Source of the DNA: Gammaproteobacteria bacterium
GTDB lineage: Bacteria > Pseudomonadota > Gammaproteobacteria > Eutrophobiales > Eutrophobiaceae
Direction of reading: 5' to 3'
Assembly: GCA_021773235.1 (NCBI GenBank)
Contig: JAJFKL010000011.1
Location: 1 to 64,000, forward strand
Length of the DNA stretch: 64,000 bases
The notes under the pieces are model-generated. The model made no database searches and was not told the DNA's origin. It saw only the letters and a program-made list of their open reading frames with translations. The position numbers were made by a program, and so were the translations under genes. Below, piece by piece: positions 25,657 to 34,559 of the stretch. Each line of letters begins with the position of its first letter. Position 1 is the stretch's first letter.

Positions 25657-26487
25657 ATGTCACACGTATTCGATTTACACACCCATTCAACAGCTTCAGA
25701 TGGCGCATTGTCACCCGAGTTGCTAGTTGAAAAAGCTAGTACTGTAGGGATTGATACATTGGCGTTAACTGATCATGATACAGTCTCAGGATTAGCTGCC
25801 GCGCATAGTGCTGCAAAAAAACACGATGTGACTCTCATTAATGGCATCGAGTTATCATGTCTATGGAATAATAAAACAATTCATATCGTTGGACTGAATT
25901 TTAAAGCTGAGAATAAAACTATAATTGATGCAACAACTCACCTGAATCACCTACGTGAAGAACGCGCAATCAAGATAGGTGAAAAACTCAAGAAGGTCGG
26001 AATTGAAAATGCGTACGAAAATGCCAAGCGAATTGCGGCTGGTGGAACAGTAACACGCCAACATTTTTCAACTTACCTAATCGAAAATGGTAATGCAAAA
26101 AACCAGACAGATGTATTTAAACGTTATTTAGTGAATAACAAACCGGGTTATGCCTCTGTCGAATGGCCCAGTCTCGAAGAAACTATTGCTCAAATTAATG
26201 GCGCTGGCGGCATTTCAGTTATAGCACATCCATTGCGTTATAAGCTAACTGCAACAAAATTACGTAGATTAATAAAGGAATTCAAAGAACACGGCGGTAA
26301 GGCTATCGAAGTTGTCACCGGGCATAATCAATCAAATGAGATTGAAATGGCTACAGCTTATGCTAAACGTTACGATATAGCGGCGTCAGTCGGATCTGAT
26401 TTTCACAGCGGTAATACTCCCTGGAGTCAACTAGGCAATCTTGCAGAATTACCACGTGGACTCACCCCCGTATGGGAATTGTGGTAG
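25657..26487 (+). CDS. rnm: RNase AM (YciV/TrpH-like PHP phosphoesterase)
   Basis: This 276-residue PHP-domain enzyme carries metal-binding motifs FDLHTHSTASDG (N-terminus), LALTDHDTVSGL, NGIELSC, VIAHPLRY and the final SDFHSG. Family members (E. coli YciV, now RNase AM) are 5'-3' exoribonucleases that trim the 5' ends of rRNAs and degrade short RNAs. The length fits the family. It starts 11 bases after yajQ and probably belongs to the same unit. Its older name TrpH reflects position near trp genes in other genomes, which is not the case here. Confidence 0.9.
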   Translation: MSHVFDLHTHSTASDGALSPELLVEKASTVGIDTLALTDHDTVSGLAAAHSAAKKHDVTLINGIELSCLWNNKTIHIVGLNFKAENKTIIDATTHLNHLREERAIKIGEKLKKVGIENAYENAKRIAAGGTVTRQHFSTYLIENGNAKNQTDVFKRYLVNNKPGYASVEWPSLEETIAQINGAGGISVIAHPLRYKLTATKLRRLIKEFKEHGGKAIEVVTGHNQSNEIEMATAYAKRYDIAASVGSDFHSGNTPWSQLGNLAELPRGLTPVWELW

Positions 26488-26637
26488 GAATGAAGTAATT
26501 ACAATAACGTCTAATAAGCCCCCAGAGAAGCAGACAATAGATGGCATCCTCATTAACCCCGCATGCTGTCTCAGAATACCGCCACAATAGAATAAACCGA
26601 ATAAAATCCTGCCGATATAAGTGCTAAATTGCTATGC

Positions 26638-26653
26638 TGGCATAAATGTTGCG
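26638..26653 (+). promoter_or_regulatory. Sigma54-type promoter before the GGDEF-EAL gene
   Basis: TGGCATAAATGTTGCG has GG at 26639-26640 and GC at 26651-26652 with exactly ten bases between, matching the -24/-12 layout TGGCAc-N5-TTGC. The start codon of the MASE1-GGDEF-EAL gene is about 50 bases downstream. The only deviation from consensus is T for C after TGGCA. The spacing is seen; use by RpoN is inferred. Confidence 0.5.
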
Positions 26654-26702
26654 CTGAATTTATAGTAATTTAATGCGCTAGTGCTCTATATTTAATACAT
26701 AA

Positions 26703-29700
26703 ATGAATAATAAATTCATCAATGACAATTTTATTGTAGCTTTAGCATACTTTATTGGTGGTCATGCAGGTTTATTGCTTGCCATACCACCGAGTAATGC
26801 TGCGGCTGTTTGGCCTGCCGCGGGAATAGCTTTATCTGCTGTATTAATTTTAGGTAACCGAGTATTACCTGGTATTTTTATTGGCGGCATTTTGATCCAA
26901 ACGACGTCCTTCCTCGATCCATCTAGTACTGAAAAAATACTAACATCTCTGTCAATCGGTACTATCATTTCTGCGGCTGGAGTAATTCAGGCATGGGCAG
27001 GTGCAAATCTAGTACAACGATTTATTCTAGATGATGAGGCCCTGTTGAAAGAACGTTCTATTATTTTATTCTGTCTATTGGCAGGACCAATTAGCTGTAT
27101 TGCTTCTGCCTCGATTAGTGTATCTACCTTATGGCTTGCAGGTATCTTGACCGCTAATGATATACCGAGAGCCTGGAGCACATGGTGGATTGGCGACTCA
27201 GTAGGTGTTCTGGCTATTAGCCCTGTGATGCTCTGTTTATTTGGAAATCCACGCTCAATATGGAAGCAACGAATAGTTAGCGTTGCATTACCATTGTGTA
27301 TTTTGAGTGCAATTGTATTTATCATTTTTAATTTTTCAAATCAGAAAGAGAAGAAGTCTCTTGAAGATGTTTTTGAAAGGAATGCATTGCAATTTACGAG
27401 TGCTCTGAAAAACAATCTAGAAGTTTATTTAGATACAGCAAATAATTTAAAAGAATTTTTTGATAGTTCCAATAAAGTAACATCTGAAGAATTCACACAA
27501 TATGTAGAGCCTAAGTTAACAAGACACCCTGAGATACAAGCACTTGAATGGATTCCAATATTGCACAATGAAGATCGCATAGCTTTTGAACATAATTTAG
27601 GTTCACAAATAAAGTTCAAGAATCCGCAAGGAAAAATGGAAACGTCACCAACAGAATATTTATATTTTCCAATTCAATATGTAGAACCTCTTAGAGATAA
27701 TGAAAATGCATTAGGCTTTGATATTAGAAACACACCATCGGCACTTATTGCTGCGGAGACAGCATGCTCTACAGGCACAGTTACAGTAACTGGTGCACTC
27801 ACTCTAATACAGGAGACTCAAAATAAACTTGGTATTGTATTTTATGCACCTGTTTACAAAGATAATAATCTCGATATTCAAACTAAAAATTGCGACTCAC
27901 TGTCTGGCTTTGCTGCAAGTGTATTACGCCTGGATGACGTGATTAACAAAATCCACAATAGCCTGCCTGATTTAAAACTATCAGTTTCTTTAAAAGATAA
28001 TTCGCAAGTTTTTTATAACAATACCCCTGATAATGGTAAAAACCTCACTATACCAAATCAATTTAAGTTCCATCTAAATCATAAACTGCAAGTTGCAAAT
28101 CAAGAATGGGAGATATCATTTTATCCTACAACTGAATTTATCACTTTTTACTCTTCATGGGCAATTTGGTCAGTCATAGTTATCGGTTTCTTGATTTCCG
28201 GATTATCTGGCATGGGCCTATTAATGTTAACAGGACGAACATTACGAACAGAGGAGATGATAAGACTCAGAACCAAGGAATTAAATAGTGAAGTTAAAGA
28301 GCGTAAGCTGGCAGAAGAAACGTTACGTGAAAGCAATGAACGCTTCAGGGCGGCTTATGAAGAAGCTACCATCGGGATGGCAATGGTATCGCTTAAGCAT
28401 AACATTATTGAAGCTAATACAGCTTTTTGTAATATGCTTGGGTACTCGAAAGATGAATTAATAGGTGTAAATTTTAAGGATATAACCCACCCGGATGATG
28501 TTGAATTAAGCATTAAACAGCACCGCAAACTAATCGCAGGAACAATTGTCAATTATCAATTTGAAAAACGCTATACACACAAACAAGGACTTATTCTCTG
28601 GGTGCTGCTAAGTGTTTCTCTTGTTCGGGATAAACATTCCACACCTTTATACGCCATTGCACAAATGCAGGATATTACCGAACGCAAAAAGATAGAAGAA
28701 AAGCTCAGCTATCAAGCCTCCCATGATGTTCTTACTGGGCTGGCAAATCGACGGGAGTTTGAACGTCGTGCTGAACGAATTCTTGATACTATCAGACAGG
28801 GAAAAGACGAACATGCGCTTTGCTTTATGGACCTGGACCAATTCAAGGTTGTGAATGATACCTGCGGTCATATGGCAGGCGATGAGATGTTGCGTCAAAT
28901 AACAACGGTACTACATGAGGTTGTTAGAAAACGCGATACGCTTGCTCGTCTGGGTGGTGATGAATTCGGAGTCTTGATGGAACACTGTTCACTTGATGAT
29001 GCACATAGAGTCGCAACATCACTACAAAAAGCTATACAGGAACATCAATTCTCATGGGAAGGGCAAACCTTTAAGGCTGGAGTTAGTATCGGTCTGGTAC
29101 CAATAACAGAAATAACATCCAATCTGACTCAGTTACTTAAAGATGCTGATGCAGCTTGCTACATAGCGAAAGACAAGGGAGGTAATCGAATCCATGTTTA
29201 TCACCCTGATGATTTAGAAACAAACCTTCGTCATGGTGAAATGCAATGGGTGACACGACTTAGTCAAGCTCTTGAGGAGAATAGATTTTGCCTCTATGCT
29301 CAAGCCATCGAAGCTCTTGATGGTAGTTCCGACCTACATTATGAACTTCTTCTCAGAATGATAGATAATAATGGGGAAACAATTCCACCAGGCGCCTTTC
29401 TACCTGCCGCTGAACGCTACAATCTAATAACAAAAGTAGACTTCTGGGTGATTGAGCATGCCTTTGGTTTACTCAAGGACAACCCTGTATTTCTAAAACA
29501 AATTAATTTTTGTTCTATTAACCTGTCAGGTCAGTCATTGACAGAGCCTGATATGTTGGAATTCATTATCGAGCAACTGGACAATTCAAAGATTAATGGC
29601 GAAAAAATATGTTTTGAAATTACCGAAACTGCTGCCATATCCAATTTAAGCACAGCTATAAAATTCATTTCGACTCTCATAGGACAGGGTTGTCGCTTTG

Positions 29701-29996
29701 CATTAGATGATTTTGGCAGTGGACTATCTTCTTTTGCTTACTTAAAAAATCTACCGGTGGACTACCTCAAAATAGACGGCATGTTTGTCAAAGACATCGT
29801 TGACGATCCAATCGACCATGCAATGGTAAAATCAATCAATGAAATTGGACACGTTATGGGTATGAAAACGATTGCTGAGTTTGTAGAAAATGATGTCATA
29901 AAAGGAATGTTAAAAGAAATTGGTGTTAACTATGTACAAGGTTACGGGATTGGCAAACCGCAACCATTTGAAGAAATAATAAAAAATAATTCTTAG
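26703..29996 (+). CDS. MASE1-CHASE-PAS-GGDEF-EAL c-di-GMP signalling protein
   Basis: This 1097-residue inner-membrane protein has a MASE1 membrane domain (about 1-225, with PPSNAAAVWPAAGIALSAVL), a periplasmic CHASE sensor (about 240-430), a further membrane helix near 475-500, a PAS domain (about 540-655), GGDEF and EAL. The cyclase site RLGGDEF is intact with an RxxD inhibitory site (RKRD). The EAL part keeps the key Glu as YELLLRM, FEITETA, LDDFGSGLSSF and YLKIDGMFV, so both activities are plausible. It is monocistronic, with a sigma54-type promoter about 50 bases upstream. The signal is unknown. Confidence 0.92.
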   Translation: MNNKFINDNFIVALAYFIGGHAGLLLAIPPSNAAAVWPAAGIALSAVLILGNRVLPGIFIGGILIQTTSFLDPSSTEKILTSLSIGTIISAAGVIQAWAGANLVQRFILDDEALLKERSIILFCLLAGPISCIASASISVSTLWLAGILTANDIPRAWSTWWIGDSVGVLAISPVMLCLFGNPRSIWKQRIVSVALPLCILSAIVFIIFNFSNQKEKKSLEDVFERNALQFTSALKNNLEVYLDTANNLKEFFDSSNKVTSEEFTQYVEPKLTRHPEIQALEWIPILHNEDRIAFEHNLGSQIKFKNPQGKMETSPTEYLYFPIQYVEPLRDNENALGFDIRNTPSALIAAETACSTGTVTVTGALTLIQETQNKLGIVFYAPVYKDNNLDIQTKNCDSLSGFAASVLRLDDVINKIHNSLPDLKLSVSLKDNSQVFYNNTPDNGKNLTIPNQFKFHLNHKLQVANQEWEISFYPTTEFITFYSSWAIWSVIVIGFLISGLSGMGLLMLTGRTLRTEEMIRLRTKELNSEVKERKLAEETLRESNERFRAAYEEATIGMAMVSLKHNIIEANTAFCNMLGYSKDELIGVNFKDITHPDDVELSIKQHRKLIAGTIVNYQFEKRYTHKQGLILWVLLSVSLVRDKHSTPLYAIAQMQDITERKKIEEKLSYQASHDVLTGLANRREFERRAERILDTIRQGKDEHALCFMDLDQFKVVNDTCGHMAGDEMLRQITTVLHEVVRKRDTLARLGGDEFGVLMEHCSLDDAHRVATSLQKAIQEHQFSWEGQTFKAGVSIGLVPITEITSNLTQLLKDADAACYIAKDKGGNRIHVYHPDDLETNLRHGEMQWVTRLSQALEENRFCLYAQAIEALDGSSDLHYELLLRMIDNNGETIPPGAFLPAAERYNLITKVDFWVIEHAFGLLKDNPVFLKQINFCSINLSGQSLTEPDMLEFIIEQLDNSKINGEKICFEITETAAISNLSTAIKFISTLIGQGCRFALDDFGSGLSSFAYLKNLPVDYLKIDGMFVKDIVDDPIDHAMVKSINEIGHVMGMKTIAEFVENDVIKGMLKEIGVNYVQGYGIGKPQPFEEIIKNNS

Positions 29997-30043
29997 CTTA
30001 TAGAATAACTGTCAACATTATATCTACACATTGAAGTGAAACT

Positions 30044-30778
30044 ATGTCCCGACTAATTATTTTTGCCTTACTCTGCTATATATCGGCAATTAGTCAAGCT
30101 GAGGATATTTTTGAATGGTCCTCAACCAATATTCAATTACTTTCAGGGGACGGCTTCGAGTTAGGTTCAAATCGCCACAATACGATTACATTAGAACACG
30201 CAGATGGATGGCGATATGGCGAGAACTTTCTTTTTTTAGATATTATTCAAAGAAGTGATATTGGCCTCGAAATCTATGGAGAATGGTACCCTCGACTTAG
30301 TTTAAATAAATTATCAAATAAAAACTTTTCTATGGGAGTTTTTAAAGACTTTTCAATAGTTGCGGGGATTAACGCTGGAAGCGAACCTTCAGCTGATCCC
30401 TTTACTGCCTATTTGTTAGGAGGCGGAATTAGCTTTCAGGTCCCTCACACTGAATTTATACAATTAGACGTTATGGCTTATAAACAAGATGAAATTAATA
30501 GCGTGGGGGTACAAGTAACTCCAGCGTGGAGCATTCCTTTTACTCTCGGCGGCCTCGACTTCAAGTTTCGTGGCTTTCTGGATTGGGTGAGTGCCGCTGC
30601 CACAGGTGGTGTCGATTATATTCTGACACAACCACAATTATTACTTGATGCAGGACAATTTTCAGGACAAAGTGATAAGTTTTTTATAGGGATTGAGTAT
30701 TGGTATTGGCATAATAAATTTGGTATTGAAGATGTTAATGAAGAATCTATACAAGCAACAATATTGTATAACTTTTGA
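30044..30778 (+). CDS. Tsx/OmpK-like outer-membrane protein
   Basis: This 244-residue protein has a signal peptide (cut near SQAED) and alternating beta-strand patterns through to a C-terminal aromatic ending (ATILYNF) typical of outer-membrane barrels. Motifs such as HADGWRYGENFLFLDI and IYGEWYPRLSLNKL resemble the Tsx/OmpK nucleoside-channel family, and the length fits its 12-strand barrel. Tsx channels pass nucleosides and deoxynucleosides. No nucleoside transport genes are nearby, so substrate is uncertain; the related DUF5020 group is the alternative. Confidence 0.72.
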   Translation: MSRLIIFALLCYISAISQAEDIFEWSSTNIQLLSGDGFELGSNRHNTITLEHADGWRYGENFLFLDIIQRSDIGLEIYGEWYPRLSLNKLSNKNFSMGVFKDFSIVAGINAGSEPSADPFTAYLLGGGISFQVPHTEFIQLDVMAYKQDEINSVGVQVTPAWSIPFTLGGLDFKFRGFLDWVSAAATGGVDYILTQPQLLLDAGQFSGQSDKFFIGIEYWYWHNKFGIEDVNEESIQATILYNF

Positions 30779-30850
30779 AGAAAATAAGATTATATATAAT
30801 ATTGAAGTGCTGCTAATTAACAATTAGTAACACGATTAAACACACTATTG

Positions 30851-32611
30851 TTATTTATTAGAATCTTTTAATAAAACATCGATTTCAGCGGAAAGAAACT
30901 GGTCTTGTATTTTAGATATTCTCCTGGCCTTTTTATGGCTCAGATCCGCTTGTTGCACTATTCTGCCCTTAGCTTTTCTTAGCTCTTTATTTAGTGGTGA
31001 AGATTCATTTTTTACTTGTTCCGCCAACCATTCTTTCAGCTCATCATTTAACACGTGGTTTTGTGCAGGTTGTCGTTGTATATCCTCTCCTGATTTTTCT
31101 ACTTTTTTTATTTTAATGTATTCAGCCTCTGCCGCTTGTTTCATATTCCTTATTTTTTCAATCTCATTTGCCTTCCATGAATAAAATGCCTGCATCTTTT
31201 TTTCTTCATCAATAAACCTTTTATCTATCTCTGCCTGAAAATGTGCCACTGTCTCTTCATGTTTCTTTTGTTGTATTTCTACAACCTTGTAAATAGATTC
31301 TCGCTCTTGTTCTATATCGTCATGTATTTTTTTTGCTTGTTGAAAAAGTTTATTTGTATTTTGCGTTTGCAAATTTATTTTTTCTCTTTGTTCCTTAAAA
31401 TTCCCCCGTATACTTTCAAGCTCTTCACGAAGTCCTTTCAATTCGTCACGAATAATATTGTCATCTGAAATATCATTTTTTTTGAAGGGTAAAATATCTG
31501 CAGAACCTGAATCATCTGTTTTAATTATCTCTGTCTGATCTTTATCCATATGCCCAATATGAGCCTTTAAACCACTATTCAGGTGATAAACATCATAACC
31601 ATGCTGCGCAAGGATAAAAGCAGCTATAGCGCAACGAGACCCGGTATCACAACAGGTAATATATTGCTTTGTTCTGTCCAACTTGCCAACCTGCAAACGA
31701 AGTATGTTTAAAGGTATATTGATGCTGCCATCTATAGAATAATCCCGGAATTCATCCGGATATCGAACATCCAGCCATATGGCTCCTTTTTGTTCTATCG
31801 ATTGTGCTGTTTCATAATCTACTTTTTGTAGTATTGAATATAAAATGAGTTCTAAAAAATCATCCTTACTCAAACGCATTAATCGTCCATCAGTGAGCAT
31901 AGTGACGGAAGCATTGCGCTTTGTTTTAGCAATAATTGCTTCTTCCCCAAAAGCGTCCCCTTCTCTTATTTGAGCAAGATTAATGTCTTGAGCGTTTGGC
32001 GTTGGTTTCCTGCTAATTTGACAGCGACCAAATTGAATAATGTAATAATAATCACCATTGTCTCCTTGATTAACAATTACATCTCCTTTACTGACATCGA
32101 TTGATTCTATTTTAGAGAATATCTTTTGAATATTTTCAACTGAAATATTGGTATAGAGTGGAGACTGCAAAATTCTTGTCATCCAATCTTCATCATCGTC
32201 ATTACCTATGTCATTAACTTCCAAGCCAGAGTTACAACTGACTATGTCGGCATCATCACCAATAAGTAATGAATCCAATAATGTTTTGTCAACACAAAGA
32301 ATTAAAGAATCATCTTCTGCTATTGCAGTAAATTGTCGAGGTTGAAACTGCGCTAATGGATAACGTGCGCCATCTGTCTCCGAATAGATACGAAAATTTG
32401 TATTATCTGTTGAAACTAAATTCAACTCACCTTTTAGCAGATAAAATGCATAGTCGTCATTATCACCTTCACTAAAAATGATATTGCCTTTAGAAACTGC
32501 TTTAACGCTTGAACTTGAAACAATTAACTCGATGTTATCTTCAGACAGATTGCTTATCGGAATAAGTGTTTTCAAGATGCTGGCTAATTCAATATTGGAC
32601 TGTAATGCCAT
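30851..32611 (-). CDS. cNMP-cNMP-rhodanese-coiled-coil protein (shorter paralogue)
   Basis: This 586-residue protein has no signal peptide. The first cNMP-like domain (about 15-120) is degenerate, lacking the FGE..R cassette. The second (about 145-265) keeps FGEEAIIAKTKRNASV and should bind a ligand. A rhodanese-like domain follows (about 270-355) with the loop CCDTGSRC that could carry persulfide. The C-terminal 200 residues are charged coiled coil (about 390-500 and beyond). The whole layout matches the 812-residue protein at 35193, mainly differing in a shorter coiled coil. It is divergent from the 99-residue gene, with a CRP-type palindrome in the shared control region. Confidence 0.87.
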   Translation of the reverse strand: MALQSNIELASILKTLIPISNLSEDNIELIVSSSSVKAVSKGNIIFSEGDNDDYAFYLLKGELNLVSTDNTNFRIYSETDGARYPLAQFQPRQFTAIAEDDSLILCVDKTLLDSLLIGDDADIVSCNSGLEVNDIGNDDDEDWMTRILQSPLYTNISVENIQKIFSKIESIDVSKGDVIVNQGDNGDYYYIIQFGRCQISRKPTPNAQDINLAQIREGDAFGEEAIIAKTKRNASVTMLTDGRLMRLSKDDFLELILYSILQKVDYETAQSIEQKGAIWLDVRYPDEFRDYSIDGSINIPLNILRLQVGKLDRTKQYITCCDTGSRCAIAAFILAQHGYDVYHLNSGLKAHIGHMDKDQTEIIKTDDSGSADILPFKKNDISDDNIIRDELKGLREELESIRGNFKEQREKINLQTQNTNKLFQQAKKIHDDIEQERESIYKVVEIQQKKHEETVAHFQAEIDKRFIDEEKKMQAFYSWKANEIEKIRNMKQAAEAEYIKIKKVEKSGEDIQRQPAQNHVLNDELKEWLAEQVKNESSPLNKELRKAKGRIVQQADLSHKKARRISKIQDQFLSAEIDVLLKDSNK

Positions 32612-32650
32612 ATCTACTCATGTGTTCCGTGATTTAACTTTATAATAATA

Positions 32651-32680
32651 ATGAATAACTACGCATCGATAGTTATTCAT
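32651..32680. promoter_or_regulatory. 11-bp inverted repeat upstream of the cNMP-rhodanese gene
   Basis: ATGAATAACTA and TAGTTATTCAT form a perfect 11-bp inverted repeat around CGCATCGA. It begins 40 bases upstream of the minus-strand gene start at 32611, so it sits in or next to that promoter or leader. It may be an operator or an RNA hairpin. No T-run follows on either strand. Confidence 0.4.
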
Positions 32681-32729
32681 TACATTTAAGCCATTAATCC
32701 ATATTCTTGACACCTCAAATACCTGTTTT

Positions 32730-32745
32730 TGTGAACATGCTCACA
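32730..32745. promoter_or_regulatory. CRP/FNR-type palindrome TGTGA-N6-TCACA
   Basis: The site reads TGTGAACATGCTCACA, matching the CRP consensus half-sites perfectly with the right six-base spacing. A TTGACA lies 17 bases upstream (32707-32712). It lies in the 366-base divergent region between two genes, one of which encodes cNMP-binding domains. Regulation by CRP or a CRP-family protein is inferred. Confidence 0.55.
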
Positions 32746-32751
32746 TGATTA

Positions 32752-32763
32752 AGCGTGCACGCT
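32752..32763. promoter_or_regulatory. 12-base perfect palindrome AGCGTGCACGCT
   Basis: This GC-rich palindrome stands out in an AT-rich spacer and begins six bases after the CRP-type site. It may be a separate operator or part of a composite site. No known regulator is assigned. The remainder of the spacer (32764-32926) is AT-rich with no gene seen. Confidence 0.3.
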
Positions 32764-32926
32764 CATAAATAAATATTTTTTTAGATGTTTGACGTATGAG
32801 TTCTTAAATATTGTCGCGCTCGAACGACGTATTTGCCTGTTTTATAACAAAAAGCAGGTAAAATAAAATCTCCAATTTTCATTTATCCATTTGTTTTTAT
32901 TAAGTTTATTTTCATATGTGTTCTAT

Positions 32927-32942
32927 TGGCACAGCGATTGCG
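32927..32942 (+). promoter_or_regulatory. Near-consensus sigma54 promoter
   Basis: TGGCACAGCGATTGCG has GG at 32928-32929 and GC at 32940-32941 with ten bases between, matching TGGCAC-N5-TTGC exactly in the conserved positions. Transcription would start near 32953, about 25 bases before the GTG of the 99-residue gene and just ahead of its GAGGG ribosome site. This is the best sigma54 promoter seen in the window. Confidence 0.65.
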
Positions 32943-32977
32943 CTACATAAGATTATTATGATTACGAGGGTAAACAA

Positions 32978-33277
32978 GTGTCAGTAAACGAAATACTAAA
33001 GATCGACGGGGAAGAAAAAGAATTACTCTGGGAGATTTTTCACTACGAAAAGATGCTCGATGATAACGAGGAAATGCTGCTCAATGATTTAAATTACTAT
33101 GAGGAAAGAATTCGCTCTATTGGCAGTACAAAAACACCTATAGAAATAGGTTTGCTTACAATTTATATGAAACATATTAAAAATATAAGAACACTACTAT
33201 TGAACCTTCAAAACAACAGAAATGACAAATTGAAAAAACAAATTCAGGACTTATCTATTAAATCACCGGATACTTGA
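32978..33277 (+). CDS. Small acidic helical protein of unknown function
   Basis: This 99-residue protein starts with GTG after a well-spaced GAGGG (32965-32969). It is predicted to be wholly helical and rich in Glu, Asp, Leu and Lys, with heptad-like stretches (EKELLWEIFHYEKMLDDNEE, KNIRTLLLNLQ), so it may pair with a coiled-coil partner. There is no signal peptide, Cys or known domain. It is driven by the sigma54-type promoter just upstream and lies between the two cNMP-rhodanese coiled-coil genes. Its 3' end overlaps the convergent 417-residue gene by 15 bases. Function unknown. Confidence 0.7.
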   Translation: MSVNEILKIDGEEKELLWEIFHYEKMLDDNEEMLLNDLNYYEERIRSIGSTKTPIEIGLLTIYMKHIKNIRTLLLNLQNNRNDKLKKQIQDLSIKSPDT

Positions 33278-34516
33278 TGATCTTAGGAAGTCAGCTTGAT
33301 GCTTAAAAGCTAGAGCTTCCATCTGTTGCCCTGCTAGAGAGGATAAACGTCCAAGGCTCACTACTTCCCAACCCTTATACCCTGAGGTCATTGCATGTTT
33401 TGCCGCTTGTGTATATTTTTTTTCATTTTCTTCAGACCAGATTAATAAATCTGCATATTCAAAAAATACGATCCTTCGTGATTCAGTCAGAACAGCTGCC
33501 TGACCTTTAAAGTTATAGAATGCAGAAAATTTTTCAGTTTCCCTATAGTAATTAAACAACATTTTACTTAGCTGCTCAAAAATCAGTGCAACCACCTCGT
33601 CGTCTGCAGACAAAACCACTTCTATATATGAATCGAGTCTAGACACTGTTTCAAGCCCTGAAAGATAAGTAGTAATTGTCGTTTTATTCGTCGGCGATAA
33701 GACCATATGCTCTATAAAAGCCTTAATCAATTTTTTGTTAATGCCCAACTTTAAAAGCAGATCAACATTATATTCATTCAATTCAGAGAGAGTCTTATTC
33801 TTAAGGACATACCTTATCTTTGTATCCATCTCATTCTCTTTTTGAGCAGTTGCAAAACCACTACTTAAGCCCACTCCGGCTGAGACTTTACCAGAGGCTC
33901 GTGCATTAGCGACAGTATTCAAAAAGGATTGTACTTTGTAATTACTGGAATACATGTCCAGGCCCAGCTGAAATGCCGCATTACGTTTATGTCTGGCTAC
34001 CGTTGGGTCGTTGGGCTCTCTGAGGGAATAACGATTTAATCGATCTCGAACAAAGGGATCTTCACCTTCAAGTGTCGCATCCAGATTATTGCCCAATTGC
34101 CCAGCCAGATTTGTCGCTGTTTTAATTGGTGACGTCAGAAAATCAACTGCTGAATCGCCAGAAAGACTTAATTGACTGCGTAATTCATCTGAGAACTCTT
34201 CGTTCTGATTTTTAAATTGCTCTACTGCTTGAGATAAAATATTAATTTCATTAAGTCGTTTTTTCAGGACAGCTAAAGATTTTAGTTCAAGCTCACCAAT
34301 GTCTGATTCAACCTGGAACTGATAGAGTCCATTATTGAACTCTATAGAATTAACCCGGTGATAAGTGGAAGATAGTTCACCAGATGACAAAATAGTATTA
34401 CTATTAATAACGGGGTTAGATTCGTTATCTCCTGCGATAACGAATAGAGGTACAAATAACAATAATGCTAATACGCTAGGTTTTAAAAAACAGGGTATCT
34501 CATTCAAAGTCATCAT
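33263..34516 (-). CDS. Exported protein of unknown function
   Basis: I do not recognise this 417-residue protein. It has a signal peptide (MMTLNEIPC start, hydrophobic LALLLFVPLFVIA, cut near AGDNES), so it is periplasmic or outer-membrane associated. A short charged helical stretch (LELKSLAVLKKRLNEINI) follows, then SPIKTATNLAGQLGNNLDAT, SGKVSAGVGLSSGF and long helical segments (FEQLSKMLFNYYRETEKF). The gene follows the Fae-like gene by 43 bases on the same strand and is probably the last member of a three-gene unit with it and the 812-residue protein. No catalytic motif is evident. Confidence 0.7.
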   Translation of the reverse strand: MMTLNEIPCFLKPSVLALLLFVPLFVIAGDNESNPVINSNTILSSGELSSTYHRVNSIEFNNGLYQFQVESDIGELELKSLAVLKKRLNEINILSQAVEQFKNQNEEFSDELRSQLSLSGDSAVDFLTSPIKTATNLAGQLGNNLDATLEGEDPFVRDRLNRYSLREPNDPTVARHKRNAAFQLGLDMYSSNYKVQSFLNTVANARASGKVSAGVGLSSGFATAQKENEMDTKIRYVLKNKTLSELNEYNVDLLLKLGINKKLIKAFIEHMVLSPTNKTTITTYLSGLETVSRLDSYIEVVLSADDEVVALIFEQLSKMLFNYYRETEKFSAFYNFKGQAAVLTESRRIVFFEYADLLIWSEENEKKYTQAAKHAMTSGYKGWEVVSLGRLSSLAGQQMEALAFKHQADFLRSSSIR

Positions 34517-34559
34517 ATATTATTCTCGCAAACAACAACGAACCTAACCGATAAACACA

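Noticed and set aside
31241-31468. Plus-strand Phe/Leu-rich reading frame inside the 586-residue gene
   Set aside because: Antisense shadow of a coiled-coil region.
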